DNA of 64,000 nt, from assembly GCA_039583875.1 (NCBI GenBank), contig CM077165.1:64344757-64408756 (forward strand). The letters are read 5' to 3'. The notes beneath the pieces are model-generated. The model was not told where the DNA came from. It was given only the letters and a program-made list of their open reading frames with translations, and ran no database searches. This stretch comes from Platanthera guangdongensis (taxonomy: Eukaryota; Streptophyta; Magnoliopsida; Asparagales; Orchidaceae). Of this stretch, positions 1 through 11,408 are shown one piece after another (the stretch's first letter is position 1; every line of letters begins with the position of its first letter). The translations under genes and the position numbers were made by a program.

Positions 1-832
1 AACATGAGTGATAGCAACAAAAATGACATGAAAAGTAGAAGAAAAACTTGACAAGGGTAGGAGCACAACCATTCCTCTCTCTCTCGGCTCCATCCGCAAC
101 AGCACCTAAACAGGAATTTTAGAGTTTTAATGGCGGAAAAGGGTCAAACTAAAAATTTCGAGACCACTAGAAACACCACGAAAATTGAATCAATTACCGT
201 AGGAATGAAGGTCTAGGTGAGAGTAATCCAAATCCGCTTTCGGAATCGAATTCCGTCAAAACGCTCCCAGAATCGGCGTCTGAAGGGTAGCAGGGTTGGT
301 GTTTTTTCTTCCTCTCGAACAAGCGACGGTTATTCTCTCACGGAAGGAGACAATGAAAAGTCTCGATTTTGTCTTAAGGCAATATATATATGCATGGACA
401 TGTCTAATCAGCATTAACTGCCACCTAAAAGCCACTGGATTCAATTCAAGCTTTATTGATGAATTATTTGCATCCATTATTATTAACACATCAAAATGAC
501 ATGAAAACCGAACCACCTCGGAATCCGACGAAATTCACACCATAGCAAAATACCCACGATACGAACGCAACGGCGAAGTAAAAATCAACTTTTGACGAAC
601 AAAACTCGGGTTATCACTACCTGAAGCCAAAACACAAGCATCCCCCGAGAGGCCTCACCGGTCACCAAAACAGACCTGGCTTGCTAGGGAATCTTTCCAA
701 AAAGGCTACTAACAACCACACAAGGAACGTAGAGTGCTAAGACCACGCTACAACAAACGACACATGCCGAAAATGCGTCAACATAATGCCAAACGAGAAT
801 TAAATAATCGCAGAAAAATCTGGGGCGTTACA
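1..832 (-). repeat. LTR of Ty3 element B, right part (left copy)
   Basis: The segment aligns with 15619-16487, the end of the full LTR at 13517-16487, and ends at the same GGGCGTTACA boundary. On the minus strand this is the LTR start, TGTAACGCCC, a form usual for Tekay-like chromoviruses. It is the outer end of the 5' LTR of B. The rest lies left of the window. A short deletion relative to the right copy removes about 30 bp near position 66. Confidence 0.85.
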
Positions 833-1285
833 CCAGATCTCTCAAATGATAAAGGTTCAATTGCATGGTTCAAGAGGAATAAACAGGTCGATTGTGTCCA
901 TCCCCGGCATGAAATTGCACTAGAAATCTACTCCACTAGTGGATTAGGCATTATAGGTGAAGCCGTAGTCGCGACCGTTAGTCCGACTCGGTGATGTTGC
1001 ATAGCGAGCCTTAAGGATTTTGTTAGAAATATGTCAGCGGGAAGATGTCATTTGTGATGATTGTCCCCCCTTATTTTCATGTGAGTACGATGGTGGATTA
1101 GGGCGGGAAAGTCTTTCGATTGTGATGTGCTAAGGCACGACTTTGTCCCTATGGTCGGTTGGCTAGCCCATGATGTTGCAAAGTCACATGTGGAGATTGT
1201 CCAGGCGAGACAAGTCCTCTTCCATGAAACTGACGAGATCTCCAAGCTTTGGACAAGACCAGACGATACCAGCTGGGTCTCGGTG
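833..1285. other. Unassigned 453-bp segment between LTR B and LTR E (left copy)
   Basis: No open frame or known motif is recognised here. It borders the outer end of LTR B on the left and the start of LTR E (TGTTGG) on the right, so it should be older target sequence, perhaps an untranslated part of another element. The same block occurs at 16488-16941. Confidence 0.5.
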
Positions 1286-2558
1286 TGTTGGAACCTTAGT
1301 TCTGATTTGGGTCAGGATCACTATTAAGAATATTAGATTGACCCAAAATGTATAGTCATGGGTCATAGGATTATTTCCAGGTTTGGTCATTCAGAAAAAT
1401 TCCAGAGAAGTTCAGATTTGACGTTCAGAAAATTGCTGGAAGAAAATCTCTGAAATCAGTTCAACGATCTCTGAGCGGAGATCAACGATCTCTGAGCTCA
1501 GCTCAAAGAAAACTGTAAAACTCAGATGCAGTTCAAAATCTCTGAACTCAGCTCAATGATCTCCGAGCTAAGTTCAACGATCTCCAAAGCCAGTTTGAAA
1601 AAGCTTTAAAATTTAGTTTGGCAATTTCCTGTGCCGTTTTTCAGACCTTCTTATTTACAGCTGCCAGATTTAATTAAGGCTTAACTGCAGGCATTTATGG
1701 CTCTCAGATTTAATGCTTTATATTCTTATCAAATATAGCCCTTTGAATGACAGTATAAAATATGTCCTATTACAGAGATTAAATGCCAATTGATTTCTCA
1801 AGACATATTCCATTCTCGGGAATTGATTTAGCCATTCCAAGATAGGAAGAATTCAAATGCTTGAATTCTTCAGGCATTAAATATACAGATATTATATCTT
1901 ACAGAGAATATAAGAAGAGTAATACAGCACTCGACAAAATAGAAGAGATAGAGAGAGAATATTCAAGATGACTTTTTCTCTCACAAAAGAAGAACTCAGC
2001 AACAAGTTTTCTTACAGCAAATCAACATCATCTTCTTCATCTGGTCCAGGCTTTCAAGAGACAATCAATTCATATCAGTCTAAAAGCTTGTTGGAGAGCA
2101 ACATCAACTTGAAGGCCTATCACCCTACAGCAAGGCTTCCATATTTCTATGAACCACTCAATATCTCATGGGGAGCCATTTGCTACCATCAATAATCCAC
2201 AAGTCTTCTCTATGTTTGTTGACAGAGAAGACATAATCAACTCTCTCACCCCCACTATATAAAGGGTTGTCATCTCCCTTCAAAAGTGATTCCTGGTTAC
2301 AAGTCACCTGATCAAAATACTTGGGGATTTGGTTTTTGAGCACCTGATCAAAAGCTCATTGGTGTCAGGCACCTGATCAAAAATCTGAGTGGATTCCTAC
2401 CAGGGTGGTAGAAGAGTGGATGTTCCCAAGTTTAGGGGAACCACTATAAATTCTTGTGTCGTCTGTGTGCTTGCTTTTCCTTCTTTATCTTTGTGCTGTG
2501 ACTTTTTACATTAACTCTATTTTACAAGAAAGTTAAGATCTATCCCCTTCTTCTTTCA
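1286..2558 (+). repeat. 5' LTR of Sirevirus-like Copia E (left copy)
   Basis: The block starts TGTTGGAACC and ends CTTTCA, followed by a primer-binding site, so it is a 5' LTR of about 1.27 kb. It shares the opening (TTGGGTCAGGATCACTAT) and the promoter-proximal block near 2430-2450 with the LTRs of J. Positions 1440-1610 hold repeated GATCTCTGAGC and AACGATCTC motifs with dyads such as GATCTC-TGAGCG-GAGATC. Small hairpins such as GAGC/GCTC and CTACC/GGTAG lie at 2290-2415, just upstream of the proximal TATA box. No matching right LTR is present, so the element is truncated. Confidence 0.88.
2445..2452 (+). promoter_or_regulatory. TATA box candidate of LTR E
   Basis: TATAAATT lies about 107 nt before the LTR end, in a block (GGGGAACCACTATAA) also found near the end of both J LTRs and, inverted, in D and H. 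A second candidate, TATATAAA, is at 2256-2263. The right copy has the same boxes at 18102-18109 and 17913-17920. Confidence 0.5.
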
Positions 2559-2560
2559 AG

Positions 2561-2575
2561 TGGTACCAGAGGGGG
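2561..2575 (+). other. Primer-binding site of E
   Basis: TGGTACCAGAGGGGG starts 2 nt after the LTR end and resembles the initiator-Met tRNA complement TGGTATCAGAGC with changes. It fixes the 3' boundary of LTR E. Confidence 0.7.
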
Positions 2576-2647
2576 TTTCTTCGGTTGTACAGACTATCAC
2601 CTGAACCAAAACGATCTGATAGATCTTATATTTCTTAAGAGTTTCTC

Positions 2648-3358
2648 ATGGCACAAAATGAAGAATGTTCATGCACTGGGCCTCCTAAGTGCAATCTGGA
2701 TAAGCTTGCACTATGGAAGGTAAGGATTAGGATGTTTATGAATTCTATTGATGAAGCCATTTACAACTCTATTTTGTCAGGTCCCATTACACTATCTACA
2801 GCCTCAGAAGCCCAAAAATTGCTAAAAATTACTGATGCAAGAGCAATGGACATCCTTGCTCAATCAATGTCTGATGACATTTTTCAAGAAGTAGCTGAAT
2901 GCACTTCAACAAAGGAAATCTGGGACTCCCTCACAGCAATGGCTGCTGGATCAGGAAAAGAAAGAACATTTAAAGATGAATCTTGGAGTGACTCTGAAGC
3001 TTCATCCTGTACAACTGAGGATGAAGAAGAAATAAGAGCAAGAGAATTCTGCTTGATGGCAATAAATGCATCTTCCAGCAGCTATGATGAAGAATCTGAA
3101 TATGATGAAGAATCAATAACAGAATCAGGAGAGGATTAGGTTATTTCCTCCTTTGATTTCTCTTCAGAACATTTTATAGAAGATTTTAAAATTTTATGCA
3201 ATGATTTGATTCTATCTGAGAAAGAAATAAAACTTCTCATAGAAAAAGTAATTAATTTATCTTCTGAAAACATTCAACTCAAAGAAGACTTAACAATTAC
3301 TTCAAAAATATTAGCTTCATTAGAATCTGTTAAAGGCAAAGAAAAGAACCCTTGCTAA
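2648..3358 (+). pseudogene. Copia E gag, internally deleted, with a nonsense codon (left copy)
   Basis: Gag forms the retrotransposon particle. The frame starts at an ATG 73 nt after the primer site. Its N-terminus (MAQNEEC, then LALWKVRIRMFMNSID) matches the gag start of J at 48059. After about residue 100 it jumps to the acidic serine-rich and coiled-coil tail that follows the zinc knuckle in J, so the central gag domain and the CCHC knuckle are missing. A TAG at 3137-3139, CAG in the other copy, ends the first frame at 163 codons. The frame then continues to TAA at 3356-3358. A few bases later the sequence changes to LTR D. No pol follows. The protein could not package RNA in the usual way. 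Confidence 0.82.
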
Positions 3359-4291
3359 ACCCTAATCCTTTTTTCTTTTTCCTTCTTATATGCGTTAATT
3401 TGAATCAACGACACAATTGTATGTGGGCCCAGCCAAGGATTGGTGAGCCTCTCCTTCAGAAAAGACAAAGCAGCATTCGGCGCCGCTGCAGCTTTTTTGC
3501 AACAGCTACTTGTAAGTTGACTTTGATGATGTCAGTAATGGTCATCACCATCTAGACTTAGAAAATATTGCAGAAATCCACAAAGTGTTGAGTGATGTTA
3601 AGTTACTCAATGCCATCTGTCTTGGCACTCAACGCTTCTGGACTTATCAATTTTCTCTGGATGTGTCTCAGCGGTTCTATCTCAGCCATTCTATCTCAGC
3701 GATCTCAACAGTTCTTATTAACAGCTGAGACAACCTTCTGTCTCAGCGCTTTCTATCTCAGCACTCTCAGCGGTTTCAGTGCCTTATTCTTAACTGCTCA
3801 GACAACCTTCTGTCTCAGTGCTTTCTTCTTAACTACTGAGTCAGCCTTCTGTCTCAGTGCTTTCTTCGTAGCGGTCTCAAAGCTTTCTTCTCAGTTATCT
3901 CAGCACTTTCTTCTCAGCTATCTCAGTTGTCTCAGTGCTTTTTGATTTAGTCAGTTTTTCTGGCTTTAGCTGCGTTCAACGAACTGTGGGTTGAGCTCGA
4001 CGAACTCTGATCTTCTCAGTGGTCTCAGCACTTTTTGCCTTAGTCAATTTTTCTGGCTTTAGCACGCCAAGTGTTGAGCTGAGCTCGAGGAATTGCACAC
4101 TGAGCTCGACGAACTATTATCTGAGCTCGACAAACTTTGAGTTTACCACCAAACTCATCTTGTTCACCTATACAATCATGGAATACTTGCATGCAAGAAC
4201 TAGAGCACATATCAAATACATTATGCTCCTTAGCATGATTGGTGATGCCTCTTCAAATCCTGAGAAACATTGTAGGGCATAAATCCCAACA
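3359..4291 (-). repeat. Truncated 3' LTR of Copia D (left copy)
   Basis: The block matches the outer part of the complete LTR D at 41751-43876 from about 42950 onward, ending CATAAATCCCAACA. On the minus strand that is the LTR start TGTTGGGATT. The inner 1.2 kb is absent and the break abuts the gag of E. Positions 3610-3950 are quasi-repeats of CTGTCTCAGYGCTTTCTTCT, and 3985-4140 holds GAGCTCGACGAA motifs. An open frame at 3592-3945 is only a translation of these repeats. Confidence 0.82.
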
Positions 4292-4309
4292 ATATCCCCC
4301 TATTTGAAG
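4292..4309 (-). other. Polypurine tract of D (left copy)
   Basis: On the minus strand this reads CTTCAAATAGGGGGATAT directly before LTR start TGTTGGG. It primes plus-strand synthesis and shows that D runs leftward here. The right copy (19949-19966) reads AGGGGGAGAT, the usual Sirevirus form. Confidence 0.75.
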
Positions 4310-4792
4310 AACGCAGAACACCCATCCATGTTAATGTGCATCAACATAAGAAATATCATGACAGGTCTAATGATAACATTATCATGACAACTAGCCATCC
4401 CAGTACAGGATAACTCCTCGTGTATGAGATGGCTTACCATTATGATTAAAAGATCAATAGAACAGGTGAATTATCAATCATTGACAATGTAATAGTATGA
4501 TTCATCAACAAAAGATTTATTAATCATTTACAAGGTACACAATTTGATTAAGATCTGTCTAAACATTAACTTAGCCAAACAACAGTAGCAAACTTGCAAT
4601 TACAGGATTTCTATGAAAGAACAACATATTTATTAATTATAGATATACAACTGAGAGTTGCATAAAACATTTATCACATCAATATAGTTAGGGGCAACAC
4701 ATTAATTTCATTGATAAAGATTTGATGTTGATACACTGTTGATATTCATTACAATACTTGAATAAAAGAACCGTAAGTATTGCAGCCTCATA
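4310..4792 (-). other. Non-coding 3' region of D (left copy)
   Basis: AT-rich sequence lies between the end of the env-like gene and the polypurine tract. I see no open frame or repeat in it. It is nearly identical to 19967-20449. Confidence 0.6.
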
Positions 4793-5726
4793 TTAGTTTC
4801 GTTTTGATGAACTAGAATCAGCATCCTTGGAAGCAGTAGTCTTCTTCAAGTTTTCAGCTTTGTTCTCCTACCTCTTGAAGTAAAGGAATGGTTTTGGAAT
4901 ATATCTAGGAGGCATTTTCTTGGGGTTACTCTTCCTTACCAGCTTCTCTTTGAATACTCTTTCCCATCGGGAATTTCTTTTCATATGATTTATACATTCC
5001 TCAGAAGGATATGCACTATCAATATTTTTTAAGATTTGTTCATGGCTTACCCAAGCATTGATAATGATGGATTCAGAGGCATCACTTAGTTGTTCAAGAT
5101 CTGGATCATCTCTGTTCTCAGCTCTCCTCTTTTCCATGAACACTTCAGCCAATTAAGTTCCTTCCCTCTTTCTTCTGGCAGTAAGATATGCATCGTGTAT
5201 AATTCTAGCTTGTGCTGGGAAGTCTAGGTCCTCTGGCCTCTTTCAATCTAGGAGGGGCAGGTGTAGTGCCACCCTGGTGCCTTGAATTACATTGAAGGCT
5301 TGATATTCAATGAGTGCTGCTGCCTTAACATAGCTGCTCTCCCCCTTTCTGCCTTCTTCAATGATGGTCTTTTGCAGTAAGGTGGTGTTGGCTTCATTCT
5401 TGCTTGATATAGAATTCAATATTCTTTCATTGTCAGCAAGCAGCTCATCTTTCAGAAGTATTGCCTCCTTCATATATTGGAAGGCAATATTGGTTATATG
5501 TTGATTTACATGATCGGTTGCACCCTTGATCACCTCATAAGTTGCACTTACATAATTCTTGACATATCCCATGTCAGCTGTAGAGAGTTTCTGACTTGTA
5601 TCCAAGGATTTCATGACGGTGGTAAGTTTGATGCCAGCAGTTCCAGCCCTATCAAACCACGTTATGACTTGTTTGTTTAAGGGAGAGATTTCTTCTTTAT
5701 TTTCATTGACTTTTGTACAAGTCATC
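4793..5726 (-). pseudogene. Env-like third ORF of D, C-terminal part (left copy)
   Basis: This is the downstream half of the gene after pol typical of Sirevirus Copia elements. Its role is unknown, and env-like is a positional name. The frame reads from the TSD-flanked insertion of A at 5726 leftward, with a conserved stretch near 5640-5700 (QVITWFDRAG), a long charged helical region and a lysine/arginine-rich end (KLVRKSNPKKMPPRY). Nonsense codons interrupt it near 5240, 5153 and 4868, and the final TAA is at 4793-4795. The N-terminal half appears only once in the window, at 37280-38670, beyond element A. Confidence 0.7.
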
Positions 5727-8026
5727 TGTAACACCCCCTATCCGTCGCATAGCATATAGCAGTAGGTCCGGCCGGGTCCCGACGCCATATACTACAGACA
5801 GACCGGGTGGTTACTCATGGAAACCATCCAACCAATCATAACGTCCTACATAGAGTATTCTAGCGGAAGCAGATTAATCAGTTGTAGCAAAGAACCCAAT
5901 ACTAAAACATGAATGTCCACTAATACAAAATAGGAATGTTACAAAATACACCAGTACAAGCCTTAAGGCCTTACAAAAATTGTTCACTTCATATTACATG
6001 TTTTACAAACCACGACACGCAGGCCGGTCACACATGAATAAAGCAGTAAACACTCCGATTAGGCCTTCGAGGGACGGATTCGCAAAAGGGCTTTAGCCCG
6101 CTATTGACCGCTTGGTCCGGCAGCATCTGCAAACAACAAACCACCGCATGATGGCAAAACAAGGCAACGGTCAGCAATGCTGACCAAATTATAACGATCC
6201 CGCCCCCAACTCGGGGCGGCGATGCTCCTTCCCTGCATCTCATTAGCATAAGCGAGCAATATATATAACCATTTCATCATAGACGTTGGCTCGCATGGCC
6301 ACACGCCCCGTGCTCTTAGGGCATATTCTCGGTGAACCGGTCGATGTCACGTCAATTAAAGCCATAGACATTCCGGACTCACCGCCGCCACTTTGACGGA
6401 CAAACCTATGAGCATTTTGTCTTCTTGGCCTGGGTCACGACAATTTAAGCCATTGACCGCCGAAGACCCTAATCTATGCCAACGGCAAGTGCCACATACC
6501 CTTAGGTCTCTTTAACCGAACGACATAGAACGGGTACGGTTCCATCTAACCCGTGCTCACATCGCAACGACAATTTAAGCCATTTGCGCGGGTTAAACTT
6601 CTCCCGAGTCCCGTTTCCATCACAATTCACATAACCCGGTTATGTTCAAGTTGGTTCTCAGGCCACCAAGTTGGCAAGATCACGCATCCGTTCGGGTGCA
6701 CCTTTGGGTTAATCCCCAAGGCTCCCTGTTGCAATCTACCGTGTAGAAAACCCGAAAAACAACCAATAACACGGAGTCTTCTCCGGCATTATGCAATGCA
6801 ACATCACCGATGCAGACCAACATGTCCGGATAGGCTTCACACATCATGCCTATGTCCGTTCTCGCTTACGGACTCTAAACAACGGGGACTTCACATATCT
6901 ACCAGAAGGAACGCCTCCAACTCACCGAAAACTCGCGAGAGCGGGCTTCCTATGCAAAGAAGGATAGCTACTCATGCTCAAGAAGAGAATCGTTACCCTT
7001 GCGTTCCTCTTTGGCGCCATGGAAACGTAAGCGGATGAAAAGCACCGCACTAGCTTTGCCTCCGTGGTTCCGGAATCGGCTCGCGATTTGGAGCTTCGAA
7101 GCTCATCCAATGGCTGGATCTATATTCTTCTTCCTTCCTTGGCTCTCCTCTCTTTCTAAGATTTAGAAAGACAACCACTCATGAAAAGTGAGGGTTTCTA
7201 AGGCCCAATCCCGGGTATATCCCTTCAGGAACAACCCCCAGCCGTTGGATCATCAATTAAAGAAATGAACGGCTTTGATTCGGGACTGAAATGCCCAATC
7301 TGGACCGCACACGGCCTGGCACACGCCCGTGTCCAGGGCCGTGTACCTCATTCTCCGTCAAAATCAGCTCGCCTGGAACAACACATGGGTATCGAACACG
7401 CCCGTGTTCGACCTGACACGCCCGTGTTCCACCTGACATGGCCGTGTGGCCGGCCGTGTACCCCCATCGTTTTTCACCGAAAACAACCCGAGCACTGCAC
7501 GGGTTCTAGGACACGCCCGTGTCCTTGCCCGTGTCACCTCAACACGCCTAGGCTCCAGGCCGTGTACACGGTCTCGACACTCGACACTTCGTCTAGCGAA
7601 GATCGTCGACCTGACGACACGGCCTTGGACACGCCCGTGTCCTAGGCCGTGTGCCTTGTCTCGACACATCGTCGAGCAAAGTTCGTCGACTTTCGGATGA
7701 GTGTCGACACGGGTCGACATGCCATGCGACACACCCGTATCGCAGGCCGTGTACCATGTCTCGACACATCGTCGAGCGAAATTCATCGACCCCCTAGGCC
7801 GATCGTCGACACGGCCTTGACACGCCCTACGACACGCCCGTGTCGCAGGCCGTGTTATCTGCTCGACGATTGTGGACTCCAAAATCGTCGGCCTCTCGAC
7901 CAAAATGTCGAACCCAGCCTGACATGCCCTGGGACACGCCCGTGTCCCATGCCGTGTGCCTACTGCCAGAACCCAAAACTGGCCCAAAATGTCCCCCGTC
8001 GCTCTTTTGAGTTTCAGAGCGTTACA
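5727..8026 (-). repeat. 3' LTR of Ty3 element A (left copy)
   Basis: A 2.30 kb LTR bounded by TGTAAC and GTTACA, preceded by TCATC and followed by a polypurine tract, so it is the 3' LTR of a leftward element. It is about 96 percent identical by eye to 21384-23710 and to the interrupted LTR at 28598-37279. An AT box (ATATATATA) on the minus strand lies near 6258-6267. A dense palindrome cluster occupies 7306-7960. Short frames such as 6553-7038 and 7265-7645 are not genes. They arise because few stops fall in this GC-rich repeat. Confidence 0.92.
7306..7960. repeat. ACACGCCCGTGT palindrome cluster in LTR A (left copy)
   Basis: At least a dozen dyads of the form GACACG-CC-CGTGTC, AACACG-CC-CGTGTT or relatives are spaced 20-100 nt apart, each usually followed by a GGCCGTGT half-site. 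Between them run TCGACAC and CATCGTCGAGCGAA segments, also repeated. The stretch is much richer in CpG than its flanks. Equivalent clusters lie at 22970-23640 and 36560-37210. Confidence 0.85.
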
Positions 8027-8043
8027 ACTCTCCCCCTCTTAAA
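8027..8043 (-). other. Polypurine tract of A (left copy)
   Basis: Minus-strand reading TCTTTTAAGAGGGGGAGAGT directly precedes LTR start TGTAAC. In the right copy the tract has one change (AGATGGGGAGAGT, 23711-23727). Confidence 0.75.
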
Positions 8044-9378
8044 AGAATTTCGTCCACGAAATTATATAAAGGAAAGACATGTACACAACCAAAATTTGTA
8101 CCTGAACGGAACAACTCCGGATACTCGTCAAGCATAGTCTGCTCTCGCTCCCAAGAGAGCACCTCACGACCGTAATTGTCCCACCGGACCTTGACCATCC
8201 TGATCTCTTTATTGCGTAGCCGCTTGACCTACGAGTCCTCAATCCGCAAGGGCTTGACCTTTGTCGTTAGCCCAATGTCCACCGACTCGCTCCAGAACCT
8301 CAAACGGCCCAAGGTACCTCGGGCTTAGCTTTTTCAGTCGCCACACCAGCGAGACACCCTTGAACGGCTTGATCTTTAAGTACACATAGTCGCACACAGC
8401 GAACTCCACGTTCCTGTGCTTGGCATTATAGTACTTAGCTTGCCGGTCCTGAGCGATAAGCAACCTCTCCCAAATGGTTCTCACCAAAGAAGTAGCATCC
8501 TCCACTTCCGATCGCTTATACAGCTTTGACTCACCCGTTTCTAACCAAGACAACGGCGTGCGACATTTTCTACCATATAGGGCCTCGAAAGGCGCCATTT
8601 GAATACTCGCTTGGTAGCTATTGTTGTAAGCGACCTCCACCAAATAAAGGTGGTCTTCCCACTGCTTTCCAAAATCCAAGACACACATGCGGAGCATGTC
8701 TTCCATGGTTCTATTGACCCTCTCGGTCTGCCCATCCGTTTGCGGATGGAAGGCTGTGCTGAATTTCAGCTTTGTTCCAAACATTTGCTGCACAAGCCTC
8801 CAATCATTGGACGTGAACCGCCCATCTCGGTCACTCACGATGTTGTGGGGCACACCATGAAGACGTACTATGTTATCCACATAAAGCTTTGCCAACTTTT
8901 TCACCGGATCATCCTTCCTATGCGGAATGAAATGTGACACCTTCGTTAACCGATCCACGACCACCCAAATAACGTCGTTCCCCTTTTGTGACCTTGGCAA
9001 GCCGTGCACAAAGTCCATAGAGATGTCGTCGAATTTCCACTCCGGGATAGGCAAGGACTTAAGAAATCCTCTCGGCTTTTGGCACTCCGCCTTCACCAAG
9101 GCGCAAGTTTGGCACTTCGCTACGTAGAGCGCCACAACTTTCTTCAAACCCGGCCACCAAAACAGTTTCTTCACATCACGGTACATCTTGGTGCTCCCCG
9201 GGTGAATCGAGTACTTGGTATGGTGTGCCTCGTACAACAACTCCACCCGCAAATTACCCACACTTGGGACGCACAGACGACCGTCCTTCCAAAGTAATCC
9301 GTCCTCCACGACAAATTGGGAATTTGACCCATTCAGAGCCTCTACCATGAACTGCTTCATATGAGCATCCATATCCAA
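8044..9378 (-). pseudogene. Integrase with C-terminal chromodomain-like region of A (left copy)
   Basis: Integrase joins the cDNA copy to host DNA, and chromovirus C-termini direct it to marked chromatin. The frame shows the HHCC zinc finger (HHTKYSIHPGSTKMYRD then CQTC) and the core with FDDISMDFV, SDRDGRF and the Glu in QTERVNRTMED, then a GPF/Y module (RYLGPFEVLERV). The core continues in frame here, unlike the right copy. A deletion of about 146 bp near 8282, relative to 23962-24108, removes the region after GPF/Y and joins unrelated frame. A fragment of the chromodomain-like tail remains at 8044-8280. A TAG just upstream at 9379-9381 separates it from RNase H and is shared by both copies. 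Confidence 0.85.
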
Positions 9379-9381
9379 AGC

Positions 9382-11330
9382 CTACCAAATACGATCAGCC
9401 AGGTCATATTGGACTTCAGTCCAATTCAGAACTGCTTCAGCACTTGATTGCCTGCCCACAGAAACAATATCCAACGCCTCCAACTCCCGCACCAACCGCT
9501 CATCATGCACCGATAGCCAATTGGCTTGAGCTGGGGCTCGGCGACTCAATGCGTCCGCAACCGCATTCCCTTTACCAGGCACGTAGTGGATCTTGAATGT
9601 ACAGTCCCCCAGGAACTCCATCCATCTACGCTGCCGCATATTCAGATCCTTCTGATCAATAAGATAGTTCAGGCTCTTGTGATCGGTGTAGATATCAATC
9701 TTCACACCGTACAAATAGTGTCTCCACAGCTTCAAGGCAAAAATCACGGCCGCTAACTCCAAGTCATGGACCGGATAGTTCCTTTCATGCACTTTTAGCT
9801 GTCTCGAGCCATAAGCTATTACACTTCCGTGTTGTAGTAGCACGCAACCCAAACCGCTGCCCGAAGCATCACTATAAATCTCATAGCCTTCGGTCCCACA
9901 TGGCAAACTCAGCACAGGCGTCGTGGTCAACCGACACTTCAACTCCTCAAAAGCTCGCGCGTACTCTGGTGTCCAAACGAACTTATGCTCCTTCCTCGTC
10001 AAAGTAGTCAGAGGTAACACTATCTGCGAGAAGTTCTCTATGAAGCGCCTATAATAGCCGGCAAGCCCCAAAAAGCTCCGGACTTCCGCTACCGTAGCAA
10101 GCTCAGGCCACTCCCGTATCGCAACAATCATCGCCGGATCCACAGCAATACCCTCTCCACTCACTATATGACCGAGGAATGCCACTGAGGATAGCCAAAA
10201 CTCGCACTTCGAGAACTTGGCATACAGTTGATTTCTCCTTAGCGTCTCCAAAACCAAATTAAGATGCTTGAAGTGATCTTCTCACTTTGCGAGTACACCA
10301 AAATATCATCGATGAAGACGATCACGAAATGGTCCAAGTACTCCCTGAAAGTCCTGTTCATCAAATCCATGAACACTGACGGCGCATTAGTCAGCCCAAA
10401 CGGCATGACCGTAAACTCATAATGCCTGTATCTCGTACTAAACGCTGTCTTTGGGATATCACTCTCCCTTATTCGCAGCTGATAGTACCCAGCCTTGAGA
10501 TCCAACTTCGAGTACACCGTCGACCCGACAAACTGATCAAAAAGATCATCAATCCGGGGGATCGGGTACTTGTTCTTCTCCGTCAACTTGTTGAGCTCCC
10601 GATAATCAATACATAGCCTCAAACTTCCGTCCTTCTTCTTAACAAAGAGGACCGGTGCGCTCCAAGGCGAAGAACTCGGGCGCACATACACTTGCTCCTA
10701 CAACTCTTGCAGTTGAACTTTCAGCTCCGCCATTTCCTTAGGCGCTAGCCGATAAGGAGATCGTGACACAGGCTTTGCACCTGTCACTAGCTCAATCGTA
10801 AAGTCTATGCCCCGCTGAGGCGGGGCTCCAGGAAGATCTGCGGGGAACACATCAGGGTATTCCGATACCACTGAAATACAGTCCAACGCGGGCTTCGGCT
10901 TCGCAACCTCCACTAGTGTAAAGAACAATTCTACACCGGCATGAACCGCTTCACCACCTGAAGAGCAGACATCAACGTCTTGCTCGACCCCTTTAAGCCC
11001 GTAAAAGTCGTCTCACGACTTGCTCCCAGCTTGACTTCGTTGCGACCGCAGTCAATATAGGCCTGCTTCTCCGAGAGCCAGTCCATGCCAAATATAACGT
11101 CGAACTCCACCAACGGAAGTAAAGACGCCTGCAGGTCGAACTCCTGATCCCCAATACGAATCTTAACATCGCAGATCCTACCCGCTCGCATCGAACACCC
11201 ATTGGGCAACAACACATCCAACTTATCCTTCGCCATCGAAGAAGGGACTCCGATGCGTGATATAAATCCTTCGGACAAGAAGGAGTGTGAAGCTCCCGTA
11301 TCGAAGAGTGTTCATGCTGGATTTTCACAA
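9382..11330 (-). pseudogene. Protease-RT-RNase H of A, several breaks (left copy)
   Basis: Minus-strand pol of a Ty3 chromovirus. From right to left: protease with VIFGMDWL after a DTGAS site near 11305; reverse transcriptase with [27 protein letters not shown] and the catalytic FIDDIL near 10290; RNase H with YSDASGSG and TDHKSLNYL. Relative to 25190-27138 it carries a one-base deletion near 10279, a one-base deletion near 10950, and a nonsense codon near 10695. It cannot give one polyprotein. Enzymes of this kind copy element RNA into DNA within cytoplasmic particles. Confidence 0.88.
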
Positions 11331-11408
11331 GTCAATACAAATCCTAAACAAGCAGTGTTAAGGTAATATGTGCATAACAAGTATTTAAAGAAATTGACTT
11401 GCTATAAA

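Noticed and set aside
1048..1390. Short overlapping frames at 1048-1245, 1127-1327 and 1184-1390
   Set aside because: They run across the boundary between the unassigned block and LTR E, on both strands, with no similarity to known proteins.
3592..3945. 117-codon frame rich in Leu, Ser and Phe that looks like a membrane protein
   Set aside because: It translates CTGTCTCAG-type quasi-repeats in the truncated LTR D, and the frame is not open in the right copy.
7265..7987. Overlapping long frames on both strands in LTR A rich in Arg, Thr, Pro and Cys
   Set aside because: They translate the GC-rich ACACGCCCGTGT palindromes, where stop codons are rare. The same happens in all three LTR copies on both strands with no common start.
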